Source: Chryseolinea lacunae
Lineage (GTDB): Bacteria; Bacteroidota; Bacteroidia; Cytophagales; Cyclobacteriaceae
NCBI RefSeq assembly: GCF_016735595.1
Contig: NZ_JAERRB010000001.1
Span: forward strand, 1,240,001-1,304,000
DNA: 64,000 bases
Reading direction: 5' to 3'
Positions within the stretch are counted from its first letter, which is position 1; each line of letters begins with the position of its first letter. A model generated the notes under the pieces. That model was given only the letters and a program-made list of their open reading frames with translations, was not told the origin of the DNA and searched no databases. Shown here in pieces: positions 36,775 through 46,000 of the stretch. A program made the translations under genes and the position numbers.

Positions 36775-36786
36775 GATTCAGGTCTT

Positions 36787-39700
36787 TTAAAGTTTCACAT
36801 TCACACCAAACAGCACCGACTTCATGATCGGGTAGCCGGTGTTGCTGGCTTCGGGATCCCAGCCCGGAAGAAAATTGCGCTGCACGGTGAAGTAGTCGCG
36901 CAGGCCCACATAGAACCGAAGTTGCGTGAGCTTGATCCGTGCAATCGCCGACGCAGGCAGCGTGTAGCCCAGCGTTATGTTCTTCACCCGGAAATAGCTT
37001 CCGTTGAACAACCAGAAATCAGACACGGCATTGTTGTTCACTTCCGACTTCGACGACAGCCTGGGATATTTCGCCTGCAGGTTTTGTTCGGGCGTGTTTG
37101 TCAGGCTCCAGTAGTTTCCTTCCAGCACCGACGGCGCATTGCCAAAGTTCTCGCCAAAGGGCGTCACCTGAAATCCATCGTAGCGGCGCGTGTGTTGGCC
37201 CACGCCATTAAACACCACCGACAGATCAAAACCTTTGTATTGCAGGTTGATGTTTCCACCATACGTGAACTTGGGTAGCGACGCACCCAGGGGCACACGA
37301 TCGCGTTCGTTTATGATTTTGTCGCCGGCATCGGGAACGCCGTCGTTGTTGGTGTCTTCGGTCAACTGATCCACAATCCACACATCGCCGGCCGATGCCT
37401 TCACACCATAGTTGTTGGCCTCTTCCACGGTCTGATAAATGCCGCGGGTCTGATAGCCATACCACTCGTTGAATTCGCTCCCCTTGATGTTGATCTTGGT
37501 TCCGCCTTCTGTGGTGAAGTCGTTGCGGCCACCCACATCCGTTACTTCGCTCGCCACGCTGGAAACATTTCCGCTTACGCTATACGTCAGGTCGCCGATC
37601 GAGTTTTTGTAAGTCGCCTCCAAATCAAGACCCGTCACCCGCATCGAGCCAACGTTGGTTTTGGTGTCGTCCTGATAGCCCAGATAGTTTGGCAGGTCAA
37701 GGGTGAGAATAATGTTGTCGGTGTTTTTGCGGTAATAGTCCAGCGACAACAGAAACTTGTCGTTAAACAACCCGATGTCTATGCCACCATCCACCGTGCG
37801 CGTGGTTTCCCACACGATGGATTGGTCGGCCAGAAAATCCTGGCGGATGCCGGTGCGCGGTGTGAAGGCGGCGCCATCATAGAAGATGACATTCGAGCGC
37901 TCGTACAGACTTTGATAGGGATAGAAGTTAAAAAACTCATTGCCATCGGTGCGCTCCTCGCCGATGCGTTCGTTGCCCACTTCACCGTAGGACACACGGG
38001 CTTTCAGATACGAGATGAACGCGGGCAATGCAAAAGATTCATTGCTCACCACCCAGCCCAACGAAAGCGACGGGAACAATCCCCACCGGTTCTCGGGTGC
38101 AAACCGCGACGAACCATCTGCGCGCAGGTTCGATTGCAACAGGTAGCGTCCTTTGTAGTCGTAGCTCAGTCTTCCAAAATAGGAACGCAACGCGTTTTCA
38201 GATGCGAACAGATTGTTGGTTGTGAGCGACGGGTCGCCAAAGGTGAGCGAGGGCAGGTTCACCACCAGGTTGTTGCTGGCGGTGCGCACTTCTTCATAGG
38301 CGGTGCCGATTTCTTCATAGCCCGCCAGCACATCGAGGTGATGGTCTTTGAATTTCTTTGAATAGTTGATGGTCACCTGGCGCGTGAGCGTGGTGATGTC
38401 GGTCTCGCGTTTGTCGAGACCGGTGGGCTTCTGTGGCCAGAATTGTGTGGTGCTTCCCTGCCGGGGAATGAGGGGCGGGGTCACAAACAAATCGTACTTG
38501 TTGAAATTGTAGGTCGGCGAAAAATTTCCTTTAATGGTCAACCCTTCCAGCGGTGTGATGGTTACGCCGATGATGCCGCTCAGCTGTTTGTATTTCTGAT
38601 CGAGCGTGCCCCCCTGTTGCGTCACGGCAAGATTGTTTTCGCCGTCCTTTCCTTCACCCCACAGGTTGTCGGTGCGAATGGCCGAATACACATTGGGATA
38701 CAATCGCGCCAGGCGCATCACGTTGTCGGTGCCAGCCAGGCTTGGGTCGAGCGAGTTGGTTTGTTTATAGTAGAGGTCGATGTTTGCCTCCAGCCATTTG
38801 AACATTTTCAAATTGTTGTTGACGCGAAACGTGTAACGGTCATATTTCTTGTTGGCATACAAACCATCTTCCGACACATAGCTCAGCGATGCGCGGGTTT
38901 TCACTTTGTCGGTGCCCACAGTCATGGAAAGATCGTGGCGCTGGCGGTTGGTGGTTTTCTTGCTGAGCGTCAGTCCTTGCCAGTCGGTGTCGGGATAGAG
39001 ATCGGGGTTGGTGGCATGCAGCTCATCGTACTGATCGTTTATGGCTTGATCGTAAATTTTTCCGCCGCCGTCGTTGGTGGACCTTTCGTTGATCATGTTG
39101 CGATAGGTCTTGGCTCCGACAAACGTGGGCAATTCCGTGGGGCGGCTGACGCCGTATTCGTAGTCATAGTTGAGTTGCAGCTTTCCTTCTTTGCCGCGCT
39201 TGGTGGTGATGAGTATAACCCCCGCGGCAGCGCGTGCTCCGTAGATGGCCTGCGAGGCTGCGTCTTTCAACACGGTGAGACTTTCCACGTCGTTGGGGTT
39301 CACGTCGTTGATGCCCAGGCCGGGAACACCGTCAACAATCACCAGCGGGTCGTTCACGTTCAGCGATGTGACACCGCGTATTCTCACGGTGGAGCCGCCG
39401 CCGGGTTGGCCATCCGTGCGCGTCACCGTTACACCGGCCATGGTGCCTTGCAACGCATCCGAAACCTGCACCGACTGACGGTTGGCAAGTATGTCGCTCG
39501 TTACCGACGACACCGATCCAGTGAGGTCTTTTTTCTCTTGTGTGCCATAGCCCACTACCACCACTTCGTTGAGCGATTGCACATCGGGCATCATGCGCAC
39601 CGCCAGCGTGGTGCGATTGTCTAACGCAACGTCCTGTGTGGTGTAGCCGATGAATGAAAACACCAGCGTGGCGTTTTCGGATACGCTCACCGAGAATGCG

Positions 39701-40221
39701 CCGTTCGCATCGGTGGTGGTGCCGTTTGATGTTCCTTTTTCCAGAACGTTCACGCCGGGCAACGCTTCGCCCAGGTCGTCGGTCACCGTTCCTGAAACTG
39801 TCACGTTCACGGTGCGGGGTGGCGCAGTGTCGTCGGGTTTCAGTTCCGATGTGTTGGCGGGAAACAGTGAAATGCGGCCGCCGATAAATTCAAATGAAAT
39901 GCCAAGGGGTGACAATAGTTTCCGAAGCACCACGCCCAGCTTTTCATTTTTCACCTCTACCGAAACCAGCTGCTGATCGTTGACCACGCGCGAACTGTAG
40001 GCAAACTTGATGTCGCCCGACTTCTCGAGCTGTTGCAAAACTTTTTCAAGCTTCACATGCGAAAACGAAAGGGTGACATCTCTTTCAAGCACCGCCTGGC
40101 CGAGGGCCGTGTGTGCATAGGAGAGTGACGTTAGCGCAAGGGTCAGAATCAGTTGTATGAATGAGATCTTCATTACCCTTCTCAAAAGAACATAGCGTTC
40201 CGGCCATGTATAAATATTCAT
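36787..40221 (-). CDS. SusC/RagA-family TonB-dependent transporter with STN domain
   Basis: 1144 residues from the ATG at 40221, or 1128 from the Met at 40173, which starts the signal peptide. STN domain (about 48-110: VTLSFSHVKLEKVLQQL, then FAYSSRVVNDQQL), carboxypeptidase-like domain (about 128-210), plug with the SusC signature DGVPGLGINDVNPNDVESL and a beta barrel ending FGVNVKL. It moves SusD-captured substrate through the outer membrane. The STN domain signals through the FecR upstream. The 164-bp gap to fecR holds two hairpins including a rightward terminator. Confidence 0.94.
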   Translation of the reverse strand: MNIYTWPERYVLLRRVMKISFIQLILTLALTSLSYAHTALGQAVLERDVTLSFSHVKLEKVLQQLEKSGDIKFAYSSRVVNDQQLVSVEVKNEKLGVVLRKLLSPLGISFEFIGGRISLFPANTSELKPDDTAPPRTVNVTVSGTVTDDLGEALPGVNVLEKGTSNGTTTDANGAFSVSVSENATLVFSFIGYTTQDVALDNRTTLAVRMMPDVQSLNEVVVVGYGTQEKKDLTGSVSSVTSDILANRQSVQVSDALQGTMAGVTVTRTDGQPGGGSTVRIRGVTSLNVNDPLVIVDGVPGLGINDVNPNDVESLTVLKDAASQAIYGARAAAGVILITTKRGKEGKLQLNYDYEYGVSRPTELPTFVGAKTYRNMINERSTNDGGGKIYDQAINDQYDELHATNPDLYPDTDWQGLTLSKKTTNRQRHDLSMTVGTDKVKTRASLSYVSEDGLYANKKYDRYTFRVNNNLKMFKWLEANIDLYYKQTNSLDPSLAGTDNVMRLARLYPNVYSAIRTDNLWGEGKDGENNLAVTQQGGTLDQKYKQLSGIIGVTITPLEGLTIKGNFSPTYNFNKYDLFVTPPLIPRQGSTTQFWPQKPTGLDKRETDITTLTRQVTINYSKKFKDHHLDVLAGYEEIGTAYEEVRTASNNLVVNLPSLTFGDPSLTTNNLFASENALRSYFGRLSYDYKGRYLLQSNLRADGSSRFAPENRWGLFPSLSLGWVVSNESFALPAFISYLKARVSYGEVGNERIGEERTDGNEFFNFYPYQSLYERSNVIFYDGAAFTPRTGIRQDFLADQSIVWETTRTVDGGIDIGLFNDKFLLSLDYYRKNTDNIILTLDLPNYLGYQDDTKTNVGSMRVTGLDLEATYKNSIGDLTYSVSGNVSSVASEVTDVGGRNDFTTEGGTKINIKGSEFNEWYGYQTRGIYQTVEEANNYGVKASAGDVWIVDQLTEDTNNDGVPDAGDKIINERDRVPLGASLPKFTYGGNINLQYKGFDLSVVFNGVGQHTRRYDGFQVTPFGENFGNAPSVLEGNYWSLTNTPEQNLQAKYPRLSSKSEVNNNAVSDFWLFNGSYFRVKNITLGYTLPASAIARIKLTQLRFYVGLRDYFTVQRNFLPGWDPEASNTGYPIMKSVLFGVNVKL

Positions 40222-40264
40222 ATATTTACATGTTTTGTTTTGAACTACGATTTAAGGCAAAGCA

Positions 40265-40300
40265 CCCTGAAGGATGGTCCTGCAAAGATTCTCTTCAGGG
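40265..40300. repeat. Inverted repeat in the FecR-SusC gap
   Basis: CCCTGAAG (40265-40272) and CTTCAGGG (40293-40300) form an 8-bp perfect stem with a 20-nt loop. It would fold in the leader upstream of susC (read leftwards) and directly before the rightward terminator. A regulatory leader role is inference. Confidence 0.5.
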
Positions 40301-40304
40301 GTAC

Positions 40305-40340
40305 GAGGGCTGACAGGCTTCCTGTTGGCCCTTCTTTTTT
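40305..40340 (+). terminator. Rightward intrinsic terminator with no matching gene
   Basis: AGGGC-TG-ACAGG pairs with CCTGT-TG-GCCCT around a 3-nt loop, with G-U pairs bridging the TG segments (about 12 bp in all), followed by TCTTTTTT. It is correctly oriented only for rightward transcription, but no rightward protein gene ends here; susC and fecR are both leftward. It could end an antisense RNA that starts in the 5' part of susC. Confidence 0.75.
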
Positions 40341-40385
40341 AAGCGCTGGATTGGCGTGTCATAAGATTGTTATTGACTTAGGGGT

Positions 40386-41456
40386 TTAGTGATTGCCAGT
40401 GGCGCATCCGGGACCCGACAGGAGGATGCGTGTTCCTTTGGTTTCATAGTCGGCACCGATACTTTTACAGATCACTTTCAACACGTCGTGCAGACCCATT
40501 TCGGAAAGATCGCCGGTGAAAGGACAGCCATAGATACGATCGTTGGAAACCAGTATCTCGATTTGATAGAGCGCCGCCACATCTTCCAACACATTTCGCA
40601 TCACGCGGTTCCGATAGACGAGGGCCGGAATTTTTTCGACCTCCGACACCACCGGCATCGGATTTTTGACCAGCTCCGTCACCCACTTGTCGTCGTCTTT
40701 GTAGTAGGTAACTTTTTGATTGGGCGTTAGAATCACACCTTCTTTCACACCACCGGCCGCGTGTTTCGCGGGCGCGTTGTCATAGACCGAAACGCTGCCG
40801 GTGCGCACATCCACTTCCACCACCGAGGCCACCGCATTCACTTTCACCAGGAAGCTGGTTCCCAACACGCGCGTCACAATATCGCCCGTGAGCACTTTGA
40901 AGGGACGTTCCGAATCTTTTTCAATATTAAAAAACGCTTCGCCGGTGAACTTCACCACGCGTTCGTGGTCTTCGAAAGTTTTTGGATACTCAATGCTCGC
41001 GTTTGGCTGCAACGTAACCCGACTTCCATCGGGCAACACCAGTTGTTCTTCGACTGCGTGTGCATTGGTCTTCACCGTCCATCCAAGACCGAAAGCATCG
41101 TTGGCCAAACCGGATTTGTTCTCGCGCACCTGGCGCCACGTGAAGAGTCCGGCCACGGCCAGCAACGCGATGGCCGCTGCCCATTTCAGGCGTGGCCATA
41201 AAGAAGGTGTGTCGTTGTCATGTTGATCGGATGCCAGGGGTGCGACCTGTTTCAGATTTGCCCACACTCTGGCTCTGGCTTCATGCTCTTCCAACACCGT
41301 TGTTTCGCGATCGCCGGCAAGGCTTTCATACCATTGCTCCACGGCCTGCCGCTCTTCGTCTGTGCAGTTGTCGTTCGCATACTTGTCAAGAAGAGCCTGC
41401 AGCTTTTCGAGCGCTTGCGCATCATCGCCATCCATATCCTGGGGTGTCAACTTCAT
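40386..41456 (-). CDS. FecR-family anti-sigma factor
   Basis: 356 residues. N-terminal cytoplasmic part (KLQALLDKYANDNCTDEER), a membrane segment at about 89-106 (LKWAAAIALLAVAGLF), periplasmic FecR domain (LVLPDGSRVTLQPNASIEY, then FTGEAFFNIEKDSERPF) and a C-terminal DUF4974-like domain ending GPGC. It should restrain the sigma factor encoded divergently 134 bp away and receive the signal from the STN domain of SusC downstream. The divergent sigma/FecR order is unusual since they are normally one operon. Confidence 0.9.
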   Translation of the reverse strand: MKLTPQDMDGDDAQALEKLQALLDKYANDNCTDEERQAVEQWYESLAGDRETTVLEEHEARARVWANLKQVAPLASDQHDNDTPSLWPRLKWAAAIALLAVAGLFTWRQVRENKSGLANDAFGLGWTVKTNAHAVEEQLVLPDGSRVTLQPNASIEYPKTFEDHERVVKFTGEAFFNIEKDSERPFKVLTGDIVTRVLGTSFLVKVNAVASVVEVDVRTGSVSVYDNAPAKHAAGGVKEGVILTPNQKVTYYKDDDKWVTELVKNPMPVVSEVEKIPALVYRNRVMRNVLEDVAALYQIEILVSNDRIYGCPFTGDLSEMGLHDVLKVICKSIGADYETKGTRILLSGPGCATGNH

Positions 41457-41590
41457 CTTCCATCGGTATTTGAAATCCTAGTCGACACTTTCATACAAAT
41501 CCCTAAAGGCTGCGGCAAATATTTTTTTCTAAGCCGAATTATTACAAACGATTGCGCCAATGCTTAAATTTACACACCTTACTGCCCGAT

Positions 41591-42127
41591 ATGCCCCTCT
41601 ATCAATCCTATACGGACCAACGATTGATTGAACTTCTGCGAAGCGGAAGTGCGGAAGCGTTTGAAGAAATCTTTAACCGCTATTGGTTGGTCGTCTATCG
41701 CAGGTTCTTTAAAAAACTGCAATCAAAGACTATCGCAGAAGAATGCACACAGGAATTGTTCACCCGGTTGTGGGAGCGCAAGCACGAACTGGTGGTCACC
41801 ACATCACTCATTCAATATTTTAATGGTGCTGTCCGGAACATGGTGGTCAACGCCATTCGTCAGGAAGTAAAAAATAAAATTCTACACGAAACGGTGCGCC
41901 ACGACGTGTCGCTGGTGGATGTGGATGACGAACAACTGGTGGTGAACCTGCACCGCGCCCTGAGCGACTTGCCCGGCAAAACCGGCAACATCATAAAACT
42001 CAGCAAGCTCGAAGGCCTGAGCGTGAAAGAAATCGCCGAGCAACAAGCCCTCTCCAACAAGGCCGTGGAATATCACATCACGAAAGCCCTGAAGATGCTG
42101 CGGGATTATTTCAAGAAAGTAAAATAA
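41591..42127 (+). CDS. ECF sigma factor divergent from fecR
   Basis: 178 residues. Region 2 contains FNRYWLVVYRRFFKKLQ and CTQELFTRLWERK, and region 4 contains LPGKTGNIIKLSKLEGLSVKEIAEQQALSNKAVEYHI. It belongs to the Bacteroidota FecI-type group. Its start at 41591 is chosen because the upstream in-frame codons are not conserved. It is placed head-to-head with the FecR gene and should control the susC-susD operon beyond it. Confidence 0.9.
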   Translation: MPLYQSYTDQRLIELLRSGSAEAFEEIFNRYWLVVYRRFFKKLQSKTIAEECTQELFTRLWERKHELVVTTSLIQYFNGAVRNMVVNAIRQEVKNKILHETVRHDVSLVDVDDEQLVVNLHRALSDLPGKTGNIIKLSKLEGLSVKEIAEQQALSNKAVEYHITKALKMLRDYFKKVK

Positions 42128-42327
42128 TCAAGCCCTACTCCAACGACGCTGTCTTACGAACAGGTATCGGATCAACTATCAGGACTGTCATCACAAACAT
42201 AAAGGAAGGTTTGCGCACAAATGACCCAAAAGGGTTATTTCAAAACTCTGCTCATTGGTGTATTCTTACTTAGCCGGATTTCGCTGCCTAAAGCCGTCTG
42301 TCGCCTAACCATTTCCGGCCAAGCCAT

Positions 42328-42682
42328 ATGAAACGCAATAGCTTTCTTCAATTCTGTCGGGCCACCGGCGCGGTCATGATGAGCCCTGTGCATGCCCTGA
42401 CAAAACCAATCAAAAAATTTCTGCACGACAAAGGCTTCATGGTCGCCTCCGGAAAAGACAGAAACGACAAAAGCATCTCCCTGCTGGAAGGCGACATCTT
42501 TGATTGCAAGGTTTCCACAAGCGATACAAAGGCGACATCTATGTTTTCGAATCAACACGCGTCAAGGAAGGCGGGCCCTCTCATCACTATGCAAAATGAC
42601 GGAAGCCGAGCAAGACCAATTCAGAGAAGAACCTGGATTCAAGCGCGTGGGTCCGCCGATAAAGGAATTTAAAAGGTGGTAG
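42328..42682 (+). pseudogene. Decayed cupin-domain protein gene
   Basis: The N-terminal part (from ATG 42328) reads KRNSFLQF, then FMVASGKDRNDKSISLLEG and FDCKVSTSDTK. The frame then shifts: after a missing A in the run at 42528-42530 it continues as GDIYVFESTRVKEGGPSHHYA, the start of the metal-binding cupin strand, and stops. A third segment from 42596 (EAEQDQFREEPGFKRVGPP) matches the usual C-terminus of this cupin family. The barrel between the two is missing, about 70-90 residues. So the gene carries one frameshift plus an internal deletion. Intact homologues are secreted or cytoplasmic cupins of unknown substrate. Confidence 0.8.
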
Positions 42683-42716
42683 TTGTTCGAGGCACAAAAT
42701 TTGCGTTCCATCCGCT

Positions 42717-42947
42717 ATGGACGAAAAGGAACTGAATCAGGAGAAAAAATTTACACGGGCCTTTTGCGAAATTATGGAAAGCGCACCGGCCACTGTGAAA
42801 GAGACATGGGACGGCACCATTCACTGGAGTGAGCAACCCACCGAGGTAGTGCCCCAATTCACAAACGGGCTTATCGAAAAACTGCCTGCCGACATACGGG
42901 AGCGGTTCGACGTGTTGCTGGGGAAATACAAAAACAAACAGTTGTGA
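42717..42947 (+). CDS. Small hypothetical protein
   Basis: 76 residues, charged and helical, with no signal peptide or membrane segment. I do not recognise it. Codon usage looks ordinary and its start is 34 bp after the cupin remnant. It stands alone between the remnant and the convergent trehalose operon end, so real coding status is moderately supported. Confidence 0.5.
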   Translation: MDEKELNQEKKFTRAFCEIMESAPATVKETWDGTIHWSEQPTEVVPQFTNGLIEKLPADIRERFDVLLGKYKNKQL

Positions 42948-43075
42948 TTGTTTCGGATCACGGATCATAAATTTTTCACGCATCAAGTCATTGCCCCTGC
43001 CGTGCCCGACTGCTGACATATCGCACCACGGTGTGTATTCCATTCCACGAAATGAAGTTGTCAGAAATCCCGCGC

Positions 43076-46000
43076 TCAACGGTCGTAAAGAATTGTCAAC
43101 GCGCGAACCTTTCTCGCCAGCGCCGCATCGGGTTGTGTTGTTAACCGCCATGTCCAGTTTCCTTTGGCCGAACCCGGCGTGTTCATTCGCGACGCGCCAT
43201 CCAGTCCCAGCAAATCCTGGAGGGGCACGATGGCTATCTTGGAAACCGATCCATACGCCAACTGCATCAACACCTCGTGCACATTTTTGTGCGATACGGG
43301 ACGCCCTGCATACTGCTCCAGCCTAACCCGGTCGGCGGGTGTGAGGTCTTGTTCGAACCAGCCCACGGTGGTGTTGTTGTCGTGTGTGCCGGTGTAGACC
43401 AGAAAATTCTTTTCGTGATGGTGCGGGGCATACAACGAGCGGGGCAGGTCTTCGCCAAACGCAAAATGCAACACCTTCATTCCGGGAAGCTCAAACATGT
43501 CGCGCAGTTCAAAAACATCGGGTGTGATTTCGCCAAGGTCTTCGGCAATGAAAGGCAGATGTCCAAACGCGGCGCGCACGGCGTCGAAAAATAAATTCCC
43601 CGGCCCCGGTTTCCACTCACCACGCACGGCGGTGCTTTCGCTTGCGGGCACTTCCCAATAGCTTGCAAACGCCCTGAAGTGATCGAGTCTAAGCAGATCG
43701 TAGCGCTCCATGTTTTTTCGCAGGCGTTGTTTCCACCAGCCAAAGTCATCGTTGCTCATTGCATCCCAGCGATACACAGGCATGCCCCACAGTTGGCCTT
43801 CGTCGCTAAAATAGTCGGGAGGCACACCCGCCATGCCCACAATGGAACCGGTGTCGTCAAGCGAAAAAAGTTCACGGTTTGCCCACACGTCGGCAGCGTC
43901 GTGGATCACATAGAACGGCAAGTCGCCCACCAGCTTTACGTCCCTGTCGTTGCTGTAGGTTTTCAACTGCTGCCATTGTTCATCGAACATAAACTGCTGC
44001 CACTTCACAAAGGCGATGGCATTGGCATGCTCGTTCGAAAACTTCCACAACGCTTCCGGTTGCCGGTGTCTTAGTGGCGCAGGCCATTCTGTCCAGCTTG
44101 TTTGATACACATTGCGCAACACGGCAAAAAGAGCGAAGTCGTTGAGCCAGTAGGATTCCCGTTGTGAAAATGCTATCAACGCTTCTTCCGAAAACTTACC
44201 GGTATCTTCCTGAAAATTTTTCCAGGCTTTGTCCAGTATAAAAGTCTTTAGCACAGTGGCCTTATCAAAATTCAATGAAGGTGTTGACGTGCGTAACGGT
44301 TTCAGATCTGCCTCGGTCAGCAGTCCACCATCCACGAAAAGATCAGGGCTGATCAGCAGCGGATTTCCAGCCATGCTGGAGTAGGCACTGTAGGGCGAAT
44401 GTTCATGCGACACGCTGGTTGGATTCAGCGGCAAGACCTGCCAATAGGATTGTTTGGCCGACGAAAGAAAATCTACAAAACGATACGCTTCATGCCCCAC
44501 ATCGCCAACAAAATAGGAACCGGGCAACGAGGTGATGTGCATCAACACGCCAGCTCCCCGTGCCGAAGTGTGCGCACGGAAGTGAAGCACGGCAAGGGGA
44601 AAGGACTGAAATATGTCCCGTATCAAAATGGCGCCGTTGTGTGCGCGTTCTTCCTTCGTGAACAGGTGCATGCAGGTTGTTGGCATTTCTTCCGGCAACA
44701 ACACGCGCGTGTCTTTCCAGTCTAGGGCTGTCAAAGCGTTTCCCTGTGTTGTGGCAAGTCGCAGGGCAAAGCGTGGAATAACTGTCACCAGCCATTGTGT
44801 GTTGTGCTTACGTGCAAATGCCAGCACGTGATCCTGGCAAGCACCTTCCACCGCCAGCGGAATATAGTCTCCTCTCAAAAATACTTCTGCATATTCGGAC
44901 CGAACGTCACACAACGCGTGCGTGAGCCACACCTTAATGCGTGCGTCTTCACGGCTTGACCACAATTCCCGAAGCACATGCTTTCCAGTGAGAGACAACA
45001 CTTCTTTCAAATCTTTTTCACGTTGCTCGAACGCGACCGGACGCCGGTTGTCAGGGTCGACCAGACTAAAATTCCAGCCCTCGGAACCTTGATACACGTC
45101 GGGCACACCCGGACACATAAACTTCAAAACCACCTGCACCAGCGAATTCAACAGGCCCGCATCTCCAAATTTTCCAAAGATGTCTTCAAGCGTTCGAAAT
45201 GCTGCTGTGTTTTCATCCAGCACCTGTGCAACCCTGTCGACCGCGGAAGCCTCGTAGCGTTCGTCGGGCGCGGCCCAGTCAGTATGACGTTTGCCTTCGC
45301 GAAGCGCTTTCACAAGGTACGCTTCCATGCGGGACATAAACGACCCGCGCTCTTCCGGACGCCATGCCCCGGCGAGCGTTTGAAGAATAAAGTAACTGTC
45401 ATTTTCATCGGGCGTTTCTGCCTGTCGCAACAAACTGCGCCATGCCCGAACGTGCGCGATCCATTCGTCGGGTAGCTCGGTAAAGGCATTCAGTCGCGCG
45501 CGCACATCTTCGCCGCGTTTGGTGTCGTGCGTGGAGCTGGCGTTAAGTGCCAGCGGCCAGTGGTGCTGTCGGTCCGCCATGCGTGTGTGAAACTCCAAAG
45601 CCGTCATGCCGAAATGCTCGGGGCCGTCGCCCACTTCGTTGTGCCCCATGAAACGGTTGTAGGTATACATGAGCGTGTCTTCCACACCCTTCGCCATAAG
45701 CGGTCCCGTGAACTGCATGCAACGCAAATAGAATTGCGCTACGCGCGCTGCGTCACGAGCATCGGCCTCCATCCATTTTCCAAGCAACGCCTCTTCCACC
45801 AGGCGAACGGCGCGTTTCAATTGCGGCGTGTGCCTGCGAACGTCTTCCAACACCGCGCGTAAGCGCAACGCATCTTCTTCGGGAAGGGGAAAGCGATTGT
45901 CGTAGTAGCGATACACCGGGCAGCGAATCAGAAACTCCGCGATGCATTCCTTCACCTCTTCGGGAGGAATGGCGGCGAGTTCAATTTTATCGGCCAGGTT

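Noticed and set aside
38443-39624. A 393-codon rightward open frame opposite the SusC gene
   Set aside because: Antisense to the SusC plug and barrel, with no start context or recognisable motif.
42235-42558. A leftward 107-codon frame in the cupin remnant region
   Set aside because: The rightward segments match a cupin across three frames, while the leftward translation has no protein-like pattern.
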